From JACDHG01 sp963811585 (GTDB lineage Bacteria > Actinomycetota > Actinomycetes > Propionibacteriales > Nocardioidaceae), in NCBI GenBank assembly GCA_963811585.1, contig CAWERR010000009.1, positions 744,001-808,000 of the forward strand: a DNA stretch of 64,000 nucleotides. The letters run 5' to 3'. Below, in pieces: positions 1 through 9,583 of the stretch. Numbering within the stretch: the first letter of the stretch is position 1; the number at the start of each line of letters is the position of its first letter. The position numbers were made by a program, and so were the translations under genes. A model generated the notes under the pieces. The model was not told the origin of the DNA, ran no database searches, and was given only the letters and a program-made list of their open reading frames with translations.

Positions 1-383
1 CGGAGAGCGGCCGTGCACGCTGCACGGCGACTTCCACCTCGACCAGCTCGTCGCCTCCGCCGACGGGCCGGTGCTCGTCGACCTCGACTCGATGGTGAGC
101 GGGCCTCCCGAGGTCGACCTCGCCGAGTTCCTCGTGGACCTGGCCCTGCGCGGGCTGCCGGACGTCGCGTGACCGAGAGGTCGCTGGCACGCTGCTGTCG
201 TCGTCGTACGCCGCCGCCGGCGGCCGCCGTCGACCCGGCCCTGCTCGAGGCTGTGCGCGGACGCCGAGTTCGTCAACCGCTGCTACCGGCACCTGCGCCG
301 GCACACGCCGGGCTGGCAGCACGCGCTGCGAGGCGGAGCTGGCGCCGGCACGCCGACGGTCGTGGAGCCTGCTCGGAGGCTGA
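1..383 (+). CDS. Phosphotransferase-like protein, 3' part only, frame broken
   Basis: This is the end of an aminoglycoside/choline-kinase-like phosphotransferase whose start lies before the window. The first frame carries the catalytic-loop motif HGDFHLDQ and then VLVDLDSM, matching the HGDxHxxN and D-x-D elements of the APH family, although the usual Asn is Gln here. A stop at 170-172 cuts this frame. Family-like text continues in other frames (LLSSYAAAGG, then DAEFVNRCYRHLRRH) to a stop near 383, so at least two indels are present. The substrate is unknown. The gene runs toward a second phosphotransferase on the other strand, and the two may belong to one sugar-phosphate or cell-wall locus with the nearby ugd. 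I think the breaks are sequence errors. Confidence 0.55.
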
Positions 384-387
384 GCGG

Positions 388-1651
388 TCAGTCGAGCGGC
401 GTCGTCCTCCGGCACCGGCGAGCCGGTCGAGGACCGCGTGGGTCTCCCCGGGCGCGACCCGCCCCTTCATCAGCCGCTTGCCGAGCTCGGCGAGCTGCAG
501 CAGCGCGAGGTACCAGCGCCAGCGGTCGCGGTCGAAGCGGCTCGCCGGCGCGGGCGGCGTAGGCGTCGAGATAGGTGCGCCGCGCCGTGCTCGGCCTGCG
601 TCGGCGGACAGGCGCAGCTCGCGCGGCATCGCGGCGTACATCGCGGCGACCTCGGACAGCGGGTCGGCGTAGCGGCTGTCGTCGAAGTCGATGACCGACC
701 AGCCGCTCTGGTGGCAGAGGATCTGGCCCGGGCAGGAAGTCGCCCTGGCAGAACAGCAGCGGCCCGTCCGCGGGAGCGGTCGCGCGCGCAGCGTCGGCGT
801 ACACCGCCTCGGCGCGGCCGCGCCGCCGACGGCACGAAGCAGGCCGACCTGCGCCGACGGCCTGCCGCGGCGTCCTGCCAGCCAGTCGGCCGTGGTCCGG
901 CGCGCGGTCAGCCCCCGGACCGTCGAGCTCCTGCAGCGACCGGTGCAGCGCTCCCGAGCTGCTCCATCGCCGGCGTCAGGTCCAGGCTTGCCGATCGCGG
1001 CGCGCGAGCGGTCTCGCCGGGCAGCTCCTCCAGGTAGAGCACGTGCCGCGGCGGCTCCAGCCGGAGCACCTGCGGCACCCGCGGGCGCGTCCGAGCGCCG
1101 CTTGCTGCGCGGCGAGGTGGACCGCGAGGAAGGCGGTCGTCGCCCGGTTGAGCCCGCTGGTCCGCTTGACCTTGGCGATGACGCCGCGGCGGCAGTCCCG
1201 CGCCGTCGTGCAGCCGGAAGGTCAGCCGCCGCAGCGGGATGTAGCGCAGCACGTCGACGCGCTCGGCGCGACCGCCGAGCGCGCAGCGGCCCGTGGTGCG
1301 TCGTCCAGCCAGGTGAGCGCCGGGTTCGACGGGAACTCGTGGACCCGCGGCGCGTCGAGCGGCGTCGTCGCAGAAGAGCGTGCGCGGCGGAGAAGCCCCA
1401 CGGCGACTCGGGGTCGCGCCGCTGGGTCGACCAGTAGAACCGCTGCAGCTGCAGCTCGCCGGCCGGCGTGCGCGAGTGCGGAGCTCGGCGTGGACCGTGA
1501 CGTCCGCGGCCCAGCGTGGCGGTCGAGCTCCTGGCTGCGACGGCGGGCCGCAGCCGCTCGAGCAAGGGGACGACACGGCGCATCCGGCTCGACGGCCGGG
1601 AAGAAGCCGGTCGGCATCACGGCGGCATCCCCGCGCCACTGGCTGCGTCAT
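388..1651 (-). CDS. Phosphotransferase-family protein, frame broken
   Basis: Fragments of one APH-like kinase can be followed down the minus strand through several frames. They are an N-terminal part with LQRFYWSTQRRDPESPWGFS, a middle with VLRYIPLRRLTFRL and VLYLEELPGE, and a C-terminal part with CQGDFLPGQ followed by VIDFDDSRYADPLSE. The last two correspond to the catalytic HGD loop (His replaced by Gln) and the metal-binding D-x-D of the phosphotransferase fold. No single frame covers the gene, so at least five single-base indels are implied within about 1.2 kb. Substrate unknown; maltokinase-like or hydroxyurea-kinase-like proteins are possible. Start and stop are approximate. The gene is convergent with the other phosphotransferase remnant. 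Confidence 0.5.
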
Positions 1652-1836
1652 GTCGCGGATCGTACGCGCGCTGGCCGCGGTGGTCTAGGACCAACGGACA
1701 ATGGTGAACGGCGATGCGCGCAGAGAAACTGGTGAACGCCTAGACAACTCTGGGTGGGCAGGGTCGGCGCGGACGCGGCGGTCGCTGCTGAACCGTCGAG
1801 CGCCGTGCCTCGTCAGCCATACGAGGGGGAGAGCAC

Positions 1837-3227
1837 ATGCCAGCAACCATCAGCGTCATCGGGACCGGGTACCTCGGCGCAACGCATGCAGCGTGCATGG
1901 CCGAGCTCGGTCACGACGTCATCGCCTACGACGTCGACGCCGACGAAGATCGCTGCGCTCGCCGCAGGCGTGCTGCCGTTCTTCGAGCCGGAGCTGGACG
2001 AGCTCCTGCGCCGGCACACCGCGACCGGGCGGCTGAGGTTCACGACGTCGGTCGCCGAGCTCGCCGAGAGGGCCGACGTGCACTTCATCTGCGTCGGCAC
2101 GCCTCAGCGGGCCGACGGGCTCGCCGGCGGACACCAGGCACGTCGAGGCGGCGGTCCTGGCCCTCGTGCCGCACCTGACCCGACCGAGCCTCATCGTCGG
2201 CAAGTCCACGGTTCCGGTGGGCACCGCCGACCGGCTCAACGAGCTCGCCCAGGAGTACGCAGCGCGCCGGGTGTGGCTGTCGAGGTCGCGTGGAACCCCG
2301 AGTTCCTCCGCGAGGGCCACGCGGTCCAGGACACGCTGGCGCCCGACCGGGTCGTGCTCGGGGTCGCCTCGCCGGAGGCCGAGAAGGTTCTGCGACACGT
2401 CTACGCCGCCTTCATCGTCGACGAGACCCCAGTCGTCGTCACCGACCTCGCCACCGCGGAGCTCGTCAAGGCAGCGGCGAACGCGTTCCTCGCCACCAAG
2501 ATCTCCTTCGCCAACGTCATGGCCGAGCTGTGCGACGCTGCGGGCGCGGACGTGGTGACGCTGGCGGACGCCCTCGGGCTCGACCAGCGCATCGGCCGTG
2601 CCTTCCTCGGTGCGGGGATCGGGTTCGGAGGCGGCTGCCTTCCCAAGGACGTCCGGGCGCTGATGGCGACCGCCCGCGATCTAGGCGTCGACAGCCTGTT
2701 CTCACTGCTGCGGGAGGTCGACGCCACCAACACTGACCGGCGTCTCAAGGTCGTCCAGGCGGCGATCGCGGAGTGCGGCGGCAACGTCGTCGGCACCCGG
2801 ATCGCCTGTCTTGGGGCGGCCTTCAAGCCAGGGACCGACGACGTTAGAGACTCGCCAGCACTCGACGTCGCTGCCCAACTCCAGCTCAGGGGCGCGACCC
2901 CGTCGTGTACGACCCGCGGGCCAACCGCAACGCCGCGCGTGTCTACCCCGCATTGAACATCGTGGACACGCTCGACAGCGGCGGTCGACGGAGCCGACCT
3001 CGTCATGCTGCTGACGGAATGGCCGGAGTTCGTCGGGCTGGACCCCCACGAGCTCCGACGTCACGTCGGCACGCCCTCGAATCCTCGACGGGCGCAACGT
3101 GTTGGACGCGGAACTGTGGCGCGCCGCTGGCTGGCAGTACCGTGCTCCCGGCCGTCCGAATCTCGACCTGGACCGTTCTGCGTCGAGCGGCGTACGCGCG
3201 CAAGGAGAGGACAGACGTAGCGCGTGA
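1837..3227 (+). CDS. ugd: UDP-glucose 6-dehydrogenase, frame broken
   Basis: This enzyme oxidises UDP-glucose to UDP-glucuronate with two NAD+ and supplies precursors for capsule or cell-wall sugars. The pieces line up in order: Rossmann start ISVIGTGYLGATHAACMAELGH, FFEPELDELL, the strand FICVGTP, KSTVPVGTADRL, EVAWNPEFLREGHAV, the conserved central helix with KAAANAFLATKISFANV, the catalytic-Cys motif FGGGCLPKDVRAL, and the C-terminal NAD-like domain with AFKPGTDDVRDSPA and VMLLTEWPEF. The length matches the family (about 440 residues), but the reading frame changes about five times (near 1950, 2110, 2280, 2895, 2985 and 3080). All catalytic elements remain, so sequence error is likelier than decay. 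Start ATG has an upstream GGGGGAGAG that could serve as a ribosome site. Confidence 0.85.
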
Positions 3228-3250
3228 GCCGCTGATGCGCCGTCTGTGGG

Positions 3251-3805
3251 TCATCCCGGCGGTGCCGCGTCGCCGCCGGGTTGCACGACGTACCAGTTGC
3301 CGCCGTTCAAGAAGATGTCGTGGCACTTCACCTCACGCTTGCCCTCGTGCGCGTAGAAGTAGAGGGGATGGTCGTTGTACGTGACCTGGAACGTGCCGTC
3401 GGTTCGCTCGGTGGTGGCCAGCAGCGAGCTGTCAACGCCCTGACCTGCTACAGGCTCGCCCGTGGTGAGTACCGGTGGCCATGCCTCGGCGCACGCGTCG
3501 TAGCACCTGGGTTGCGACGTCGGCTCAACGTCGAAGAGGTAGATCGCCTGACCGGTCCCGTCGAACAACATCATCCCGAACTCGCTGTTTGCGGCGACGA
3601 TGCGAGCGCCGCTCTTTGTGGGTTGGGGCGCCGTCGATGATGCCGGCTGGCTGGTCGCCGTGGCGCTCGGCGCCTCGGTCAGGTGCTCCGATGCGCTTGA
3701 TGTCGACGCCGGCTGGTCTGCTGAGGAACTGGAGTCGTCGCCGCAAGCCGCCAAAAAAGTGAGGAGCAGCATCGCGGCACAGCATCGGGTCAGCATGACT
3801 GGCAT
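3251..3805 (-). CDS. Secreted lipoprotein with PF03640-type repeats
   Basis: A predicted lipoprotein anchored outside the membrane. Starting at the Met encoded at 3805 gives a short signal peptide ending in the lipobox LAAC, followed by a low-complexity Ser/Thr/Ala linker. The rest contains two copies of the motif of the 'secreted repeat of unknown function' family (COG4315): ANSEFGMMLFDGTGQAIYLF and later LYFYAHEGKREVKC, with the typical CYDACAEAWPPV stretch. Family members are common in actinobacteria and have no firm function; a redox or haem link has been suggested by others but cannot be seen here. It is divergent from cls with about 50 bases between starts. A longer frame reaches 3865 but would bury the signal peptide, so I reject that start. 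Confidence 0.8.
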   Translation of the reverse strand: MPVMLTRCCAAMLLLTFLAACGDDSSSSADQPASTSSASEHLTEAPSATATSQPASSTAPQPTKSGARIVAANSEFGMMLFDGTGQAIYLFDVEPTSQPRCYDACAEAWPPVLTTGEPVAGQGVDSSLLATTERTDGTFQVTYNDHPLYFYAHEGKREVKCHDIFLNGGNWYVVQPGGDAAPPG

Positions 3806-3855
3806 GTCCTCAGTATCGACCCGCCGTACGGGTGTGACCGGTAGCCTCACGCGAC

Positions 3856-5322
3856 ATGTCCTCACTGCCGACCCTCTCGGTCATCGTCTCGTTCGCGTTG
3901 GTGCTGCTGGACTTCGCCATCAAGGTCGTGGCCCTGGGCTTCATCCCCGAGAACAGGCGACCGTCGTCGGGGACTGCCTGGCTGTTGGCCGTCTTCTTCA
4001 TCCCGTTCGTGGGCATCCTGGCGTTCCTCCTGATCGGGAGCCCCTACGTGGATCGAGGACGTCGCCGTATCCAAGCCGAAGTCGACGAGCATGTCCGACA
4101 TCGGCTGGCCGCTATGGAGATCGCAACGGTACCGGATGATTTGCCGGGGTGGCTGCAATCGGCCGTCCAGCTCAATCAGAATCTCGCGACCTTTCCGTAC
4201 CGACCCGGGAACGACGTCACGTTCTTCGACGACTACAGCGCCTCGATCAGTGCGATGTCGGCCGAGGTCGACAGGGCCGCGCGCTACGTCAACGTCGAGT
4301 TCTACATCGTTGCGATCGACGAGGAGACTGAGCCGTTCTGGGCCGCCTGTCGGTCCGCAGTGTCCCGCGGCGTGACGGTGCGAGTGCTCTTCGACCACCT
4401 CGGTTCGCGCTCTGTTGACGGCTACCAGGACATGCTCACGTGGTTCGACGCAGCCGGCTTCAGCTGGCATTCGATGCTGCCCGTCCAGCCGTTCAAGGGG
4501 CGCTGGCAGCGGCCGGACCTGCGCAACCACCGCAAGATCCTGGTGGTCGACGGACGCGTCGCAGTGATCGGGTCGCAGAACCTGATCGAGCCGGGTTACA
4601 AGAGCCCGAAGAACCACCGTGGGGGCCGGACATACCGAGAGCTGACGGCTCGCATCGAGGGTCCTGTCGTCACCACGCTCAATGCCGTCTTCGCGACCGA
4701 CTGGTACGTCGAGACGCACGAGTCACTCGAGCTCGAGCCATGGGAGTTCGCCAGGGACCACGGTGATGGCGGCGCATCGTGCCAAGTGGTCCCGAGCGGA
4801 CCCGGCTTCCCCAACGAGAACAACCTGCGCCTGTTCAACACGCTGATCTACGGTGCTCGTCGCCGGGTCACGGTCACCAGTCCCTACTTCGTCCCCGACG
4901 AGTCACTGCTGTACGCGATCACCACAGCCGCCCAGCGTGGTGTCGATGTCGAGCTGTTCGTCAGCGAGGTGGGCGACCAGTTCATGGTCTGGCACGCGCA
5001 GAAGTCGTACTACCAGGCCTTGCTGCAGGCGGGAGTGCGGATCTACCTGTATCCGGGCCCGTACATCTTGCACTCGAAGTTCTTCTCAGTTGACGACGAT
5101 GCGGCGGTCCTCGGCTCCAGCAACATGGACATGCGCTCGTTCGGTCTCAACTTCGAGGTCTCGGTGATGGGCTTCGGCGGCAACTTCGTGCGCGACATCC
5201 GCGAGGTCGAGGACAAGTATCGCGAGATATCGCGCGAGCTCAACCTCGAAGAGTGGAGCGCGCGCCCCCTGCGCAAGCGCTACGTCGACAACGTGATGCG
5301 GTTGACCTCAGCGCTGCAGTGA
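3856..5322 (+). CDS. cls: Cardiolipin synthase (phospholipase D family)
   Basis: A membrane enzyme that makes cardiolipin from phosphatidylglycerol by phosphatidyl transfer. The 488-residue protein has the usual layout: two N-terminal membrane helices (about residues 5-30 and 38-62, the second ending FLLIGSPYVDRGRR), then two PLD domains. Each carries the HxKxxxxD motif: NHRKILVVD near residue 224, followed by GSQN, and LHSKFFSVDDD near 405, followed by GSSNMDMRSF. Length and motif spacing are normal for Cls, so this should be functional. The chosen ATG overlaps the upstream region of the divergent lipoprotein; the two probably share a promoter region. The next gene downstream is a wrecked SHOCT gene. 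Confidence 0.93.
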   Translation: MSSLPTLSVIVSFALVLLDFAIKVVALGFIPENRRPSSGTAWLLAVFFIPFVGILAFLLIGSPYVDRGRRRIQAEVDEHVRHRLAAMEIATVPDDLPGWLQSAVQLNQNLATFPYRPGNDVTFFDDYSASISAMSAEVDRAARYVNVEFYIVAIDEETEPFWAACRSAVSRGVTVRVLFDHLGSRSVDGYQDMLTWFDAAGFSWHSMLPVQPFKGRWQRPDLRNHRKILVVDGRVAVIGSQNLIEPGYKSPKNHRGGRTYRELTARIEGPVVTTLNAVFATDWYVETHESLELEPWEFARDHGDGGASCQVVPSGPGFPNENNLRLFNTLIYGARRRVTVTSPYFVPDESLLYAITTAAQRGVDVELFVSEVGDQFMVWHAQKSYYQALLQAGVRIYLYPGPYILHSKFFSVDDDAAVLGSSNMDMRSFGLNFEVSVMGFGGNFVRDIREVEDKYREISRELNLEEWSARPLRKRYVDNVMRLTSALQ

Positions 5323-5420
5323 GCTGCTGGGAAACGTATCGGCGCGTCCAGGGCGAGGTGCGGTGAATGCTTGCCATGTGCGAATGGGGTCAGACAACTG
5401 ACTCGACCGGAGGATTGGCG

Positions 5421-5629
5421 ATGGACTCGATCACGACCGATTTCTGGGAAGTTCTCCTGTGGAGCTTCTGGTTCTTCATCTGGAGAACGCCGAAAAGAAG
5501 TACATCCAGCAGGTTGCTGGTACGCAGAGCGGTGCGGCTGAGGAGATTGCCAGGGCTAAGGAGTTGCTCGACTCCGGCGCCATCACCCAGGCCGAGTCCG
5601 ACTCCCTCAAGGCAAAGGCCCTCGCCTGA
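5421..5629 (+). pseudogene. Remnant of a SHOCT-domain membrane protein, centre deleted
   Basis: The 5' part encodes a start like that of actinobacterial SHOCT proteins, beginning MDSITTDFWEVLLWSFWFFIW, which looks like the first membrane helix. At about 5483 the frame shifts and the text jumps to the family's C-terminal end: ENAEKKYIQQVAG, then AEEIARAKELLDSGAITQAE, ending at the TGA at 5627-5629. The second membrane helix and linker usually found between them are absent. Normal members have roughly 110-140 residues, so some 40-70 codons are missing. Because both ends are well preserved, the loss is recent or is an assembly collapse. A GGAGGATTGGCG ribosome site precedes the ATG. Confidence 0.72.
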
Positions 5630-5662
5630 CGCTCTGGTGTCAGACGTCGGGCCCCACTGAGG

Positions 5663-6586
5663 TCAGCGATCGACGACGGTGACTTCGAAGCTGTCGGCTG
5701 TGGGCGGGAATCCGGTGTCGAATTTCGCGTTCACGGCCGCGAGCCGGTCTCCGAACCGGGCTACGGTCGTGGGGACCTGGAACATGCTGCTCGTGACCAC
5801 CTTGGTGACCGAGCCACAAGTGAGGCGTCCATTGAGCCGGACCTTTGATATTTGGTTGGAGAAGTTCTGGACGGCATAGATGGTGCGTCCCTCCATGAGG
5901 ATGCCATCGACATTGGGCAAGCTGAGTCCCTCGATGGTGCGGCTTGCGCCGGTACGGGCGTTGACCACGTTGAGGGCGGCGTTATCCGAGTGGGCAACAA
6001 CGAGTCTCGAGCCGTCAGCGGTGGCTTGGATGCCGTTGTTATTGAACCCTGGGGTCACTTCTGCGGCGGGGCCGCTCAGAGCGAGTGTCCTGAATGGGCC
6101 GGGCCGGTGCTTGACGATGGGCACGAAGTACAGCTCGGCTTGGGACGAGTTGGTAAACCAGGCACCCTTCCGCGTCACTGCCACGTCGTTGATGACTGAC
6201 GGCTCCGTGGAGAACTGGTACGTCGCGAGGGTGGCGCCAGTCTTGAGGTGGTAGACGTACCCCCTCCCGTCGAATCCGCCGGCGACGAAGAGAAGCTTGT
6301 TCGCCACGTCGACCCGCAGACCCAGGGCGTTGCGGCCGGGTGGGTTGTCGATGAACTTCTCGACTGTGCCCTTCTTGATGTTGCCTCGGAAGATGTCGCC
6401 TGCGAACAGGTCGCCGGCGTAGAACGTGGATCCTGCGCCGCTGGCGATGCCCTCGGCTGAAGTGGCTCCTGGCAACACGATCTGAAACTGCGGATGCTTG
6501 GCGTGGGCGGCGGGCACCGCCATGGATGCAGCGGTCAACGCTACGACGGCCGAGGCTGTGACTGCGCTCAATCTGAATCGGCTCAT
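5663..6586 (-). CDS. Secreted beta-propeller protein (SMP-30/NHL-like)
   Basis: An exported protein of about 307 residues. Starting at the Met encoded at 6586 gives a clear Sec signal (basic MSRFR, hydrophobic core, cleavage after AAHA). The mature part has repeated blade-like segments such as GIASGAGSTFYAGDLFAGDIFRG, DVANKLLFVAGG, GIQATADGSRLVVAHSD and LPNVDGILMEGRTIYAV, which resemble SMP-30/gluconolactonase or superoxide-dismutase-like propellers. No catalytic residues can be assigned with confidence, so the activity is open. An upstream in-frame extension to 6703 lacks signal-peptide character and is rejected. It is followed on the same strand at some distance from the methyltransferase gene, whose stop is 80 bases upstream. 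Confidence 0.7.
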   Translation of the reverse strand: MSRFRLSAVTASAVVALTAASMAVPAAHAKHPQFQIVLPGATSAEGIASGAGSTFYAGDLFAGDIFRGNIKKGTVEKFIDNPPGRNALGLRVDVANKLLFVAGGFDGRGYVYHLKTGATLATYQFSTEPSVINDVAVTRKGAWFTNSSQAELYFVPIVKHRPGPFRTLALSGPAAEVTPGFNNNGIQATADGSRLVVAHSDNAALNVVNARTGASRTIEGLSLPNVDGILMEGRTIYAVQNFSNQISKVRLNGRLTCGSVTKVVTSSMFQVPTTVARFGDRLAAVNAKFDTGFPPTADSFEVTVVDR

Positions 6587-6665
6587 GAGGGCTCCGTTCG
6601 TATCCGCCCTAGCATGCCCCGCTCGTGCTCCCCGGTCCACTGCCCGATTGGGCAGGTCGGCAGGC

Positions 6666-7748
6666 CTATTTACGGCAGACGTAGTAGTCGTTGAACGGGT
6701 CATCCTCGAGCTCGTTGACCTGGATGTCCGCGAAACCAGCCTCGTGCAGCATCGAGGTGGCCAGCTGTCGTCCCCAGACCGTGCCCAGTCCGTCCCCGCT
6801 CAGGCCCAGCGACACGGTCATGCAGTGCATCGTGGAGAACGTGTAGAGCGCCGGCGCGAGAGGGTTCTCGATGTTGTCCTCGACCTTGCTGGACGCCTTG
6901 ATGTCAATCATCAGGAAGGTGCCGTCCGGCCGGGTGGCCTGCGCGATGGCGGCGAGCACCTGGCCGGGGTGGGCCTGGTCGTGCACCGCGTCGAAGGCCG
7001 TGACCAGGTCGAAGGCCTCCGGTTGGTCCAGCGTGGCCACGTCGCACAACTCGAACCGGGCGTTGGTCAGACCAAGGCTCCGCGCCTCGGCGTTCGCCCG
7101 CCCGATCGCCTCCTCGGAGAAGTCGAAGCCCACGAACCGGCTGGCGGGGTACTCCCGCGCCAGGACATTGATCGCATGCCCGCTGCCGCAGCCGACGTCG
7201 GCGACTTCGATCCCGGCCCGCAGCCGCGCATCCAGTCCGTCGACGAGCGGCACCACAGCGTCGATCAGAGCGGCATCGACCAACGACCGGCTGTCCTCGT
7301 CCATCAGCGCGTGAAACCTCGGGTAGTGGGCGTAGGAGAGGCCGCCTCCCTCGCGGAAGCACTGCACGATGTCCTGCTCCACCTGCGCCAGCAGGGGGAT
7401 GAACTGCATGGTGCGGGCCAAGTTGTTCGGCCCGGCCTCGACGGTGAGCCATCCGGCGTGCTCCGGCGGCAGGGAATAGGTCCGGGCGGTCGGGTCGAAC
7501 TCGACGACACCGGCCACGGTCATCCCGCCGAGCCACTCACGCACGTATCGCTCGTTCAGCGCGGCCCGCTCGGCCAGTTCCTCACTCGTGACCGCCCCGG
7601 CTGCGGCCAGCGCGTCGAACAGTCCGGTCTGGTGGCCGATACTGGCCAGCAGGGCGGTGCAGCCGGCATTGAGCATGCCGACCATCCGGTCGCCGAAGGC
7701 CTCAAACCTGGCCTGGTCGATCTCGGTGCGTTCCTCGATCGCAGTCAT
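6666..7748 (-). CDS. SAM-dependent methyltransferase with N-terminal winged helix
   Basis: A class I methyltransferase of about 360 residues. The N-terminal third is a winged-helix dimerisation region (LFDALAAAGAVTSEELAERA, then NERYVREWLGGM), typical of the O-methyltransferase/Rv3120-like type found in actinobacteria. The SAM-binding motif I is VADVGCGSGHAINVLA near residue 180, followed by the acidic strand end FVGFDFS, motif II FDLVTAFDAVHDQ and a post-I segment DGTFLMIDI. Start at the ATG at 7748, preceded by a GAAGGAGA ribosome site; longer frames to 7817 are less likely. The substrate is unknown. It lies 148 bases downstream of a LuxR-type regulator on the same strand, which may control it. 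Confidence 0.85.
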   Translation of the reverse strand: MTAIEERTEIDQARFEAFGDRMVGMLNAGCTALLASIGHQTGLFDALAAAGAVTSEELAERAALNERYVREWLGGMTVAGVVEFDPTARTYSLPPEHAGWLTVEAGPNNLARTMQFIPLLAQVEQDIVQCFREGGGLSYAHYPRFHALMDEDSRSLVDAALIDAVVPLVDGLDARLRAGIEVADVGCGSGHAINVLAREYPASRFVGFDFSEEAIGRANAEARSLGLTNARFELCDVATLDQPEAFDLVTAFDAVHDQAHPGQVLAAIAQATRPDGTFLMIDIKASSKVEDNIENPLAPALYTFSTMHCMTVSLGLSGDGLGTVWGRQLATSMLHEAGFADIQVNELEDDPFNDYYVCRK

Positions 7749-7895
7749 CGCGGTCTCCTTCGTCGCACAGGCCCGCGGCTGCGGGTCATGCTGCCTCACA
7801 GCCTCTGGCCCGCGCACGATCGCCGCACATCGACCAGATGATGCGATGCGACGGTGCTGCGCATGGTCCGAAAGGTGTACGCCGCGCTAGTCAGA

Positions 7896-9554
7896 TCAGG
7901 CGCGGACCGCCGGCGACAGCAGGCCCTGCTCGTGCGCCCACGCTGCCGCAGCCGTGCGCGAGCCGACGCCCAGCTTGAGATAGATGTTCGCGAGATGACG
8001 CCGCACCGTGGCCTCACTGATCGAGAGCGCCCGGGCGGCGTCCCGGTTACTCAGCCCCGCCGCCACCTGACGCAGCACCTCTACCTCGCGTGCCGTGAGC
8101 CCTCCAGCCGGCTGGGAGACGTCGTCCGGCTCGAGCCGCCTTCGCCTCGAGCCCGAGGCGTCGAAAGACCGACTCCGCCGCATCCCGGTGCTCACGCTCG
8201 GCGGCCGCATCCCCCAACAGTCCGTGGGCGTCAGCCCGTCGGGCCTCGGCGCTCGCCGCGTCGTACCACGCCCGCATCCGGCGGTAGTCGCTCGGCGGCC
8301 CGTGACAGCGGCTCGATCGCATCGCGAGGCGTCCCGCCGGCCAGGGCGACGAGTCCGGCCGCATGGTCGGCCCAGGCGTCGAAGCCCGGGGTGTCCGAAG
8401 TCGTCTGCGAGCGTTCGCAGCTTCCGTGCCGCCGCCGCCGCGGCGTCGTGCCGACCGGTCGCGACCCCGATCTCGACCTGCGCGCGAAGCAATCGTGCGC
8501 AGCGGAACGGGTCCGCCGATCCCCGGACCACCGCATCAGTGACTCGGACCACGCGCCGTCACCGTCGCCACGGGCCAGGAGCAGCAACGCCCGTCCCAGG
8601 CTGAGGGTCCCGCCCAAGCGATGCGGCCTCGCTCGAAGAACGTATCGGCGAGATCGAGGTCGCCCCGCAGCCGGTGGCATTCGCCGTGCTGGTACTCGGC
8701 CTCCGCCACGGCCTCGACGTTCAACTCACGCAGTTCGTTCACCACCACGTCAGCCTGCTGCCCGGCCGCGGCCCAGGCGCCCTCCGCGACCAGCAGCTCG
8801 ACGTCGTGCGCCCGGCAGACGCCGGTGAACATGACGGCGTCGGAGAAATCCTCGAGCCATCGGTGGGCGGCCTCGGACCAGTGCCGGGCGCGGTTCAGGT
8901 CGGCCACGCTCAGACAGGCCGACACGATCGTGCAGTAGATGTGGCCGACCCAGTCAGGGGAAACGCCGCCGCCGACCACGCGCAGCATGGACTCCTCGAG
9001 CAGCGCGAACGCGATCGGAGACCCGGCCGCGACGCAGGGTCGACGAGCCCCGACCCCAGGTAGCCGAGGGCGATCAGGCTCTCATCGCCGTGCTCGGCAC
9101 CGAGCCCGCGCAGCCGGGTCGCAAGCTGCTCGGCCTCATCCAACCGTGCCTCCTCGAGGGCCATCGAAAGATCGACGTACCAGAGCACCCCGTGGATCGG
9201 TCCCACCGGCTGGTCGGCAAGCAGGCGACGGGCCCGGCCCAGCCATCCGGACGCGAGCGCCGGCTCGCCGCGCATCGCGAGCATGCCGCCAAGGTCGAGC
9301 GCCTGCGCCGCGGCCCGGTCGAGGTGCCCTGAGGCCAGGAAGTCGCGGTGCGCAGACTCGGTCAGCTGCAGGCACTCCGACATAAGGCCGAGCCACCACG
9401 CCGCCTCCGCGAGGCGATGCAGGTCCTCCACGTCGAGGGGTGCCACGCCCTGCGCCGACATCAGTGCGTCGTACGCCGCGTCGTAACGATGCGCGCGCAG
9501 CGCTGCACGCGCCTGCTCGAGCAACTGCCGCCTGTGGTCGGCTGATGTCCCCAC
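7896..9554 (-). CDS. LuxR-family regulator with TPR-like sensor region, frame broken
   Basis: The C-terminus is a textbook LuxR/GerE helix-turn-helix: LTAREVEVLRQVAAGLSNRD, then ALSISEATVRRHLANIYLKLG. Upstream the protein is Ala- and Arg-rich with repeated helical pairs (ARAALRAHRYDAAYDALMSA, HRLAEAAWWLGLMSE, YQHGECHRLRGDLDLADTFFERGR) like the TPR-rich LAL-type regulators, but I see no Walker motifs, so it lacks the usual AAA module. The coding text moves between frames near 8995, 8600, 8520, 8380, 8290 and 8130, implying several indels. A GTG at 9554 begins the first well-formed segment (VGTSADHRRQ). Full length would be about 550 residues. The likely target is the methyltransferase downstream. 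Confidence 0.78.
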
Positions 9555-9583
9555 GCGGCCACGGTAACGGACTTGGGTATCGG

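Noticed and set aside
7748..7817. Extension of the methyltransferase to 7,817
   Set aside because: The added residues are not family-like and the ATG at 7,748 has a good ribosome site.
6498..7841. A 447-codon plus-strand frame
   Set aside because: It overlaps the methyltransferase and propeller genes entirely; long antisense frames are usual at this GC content.
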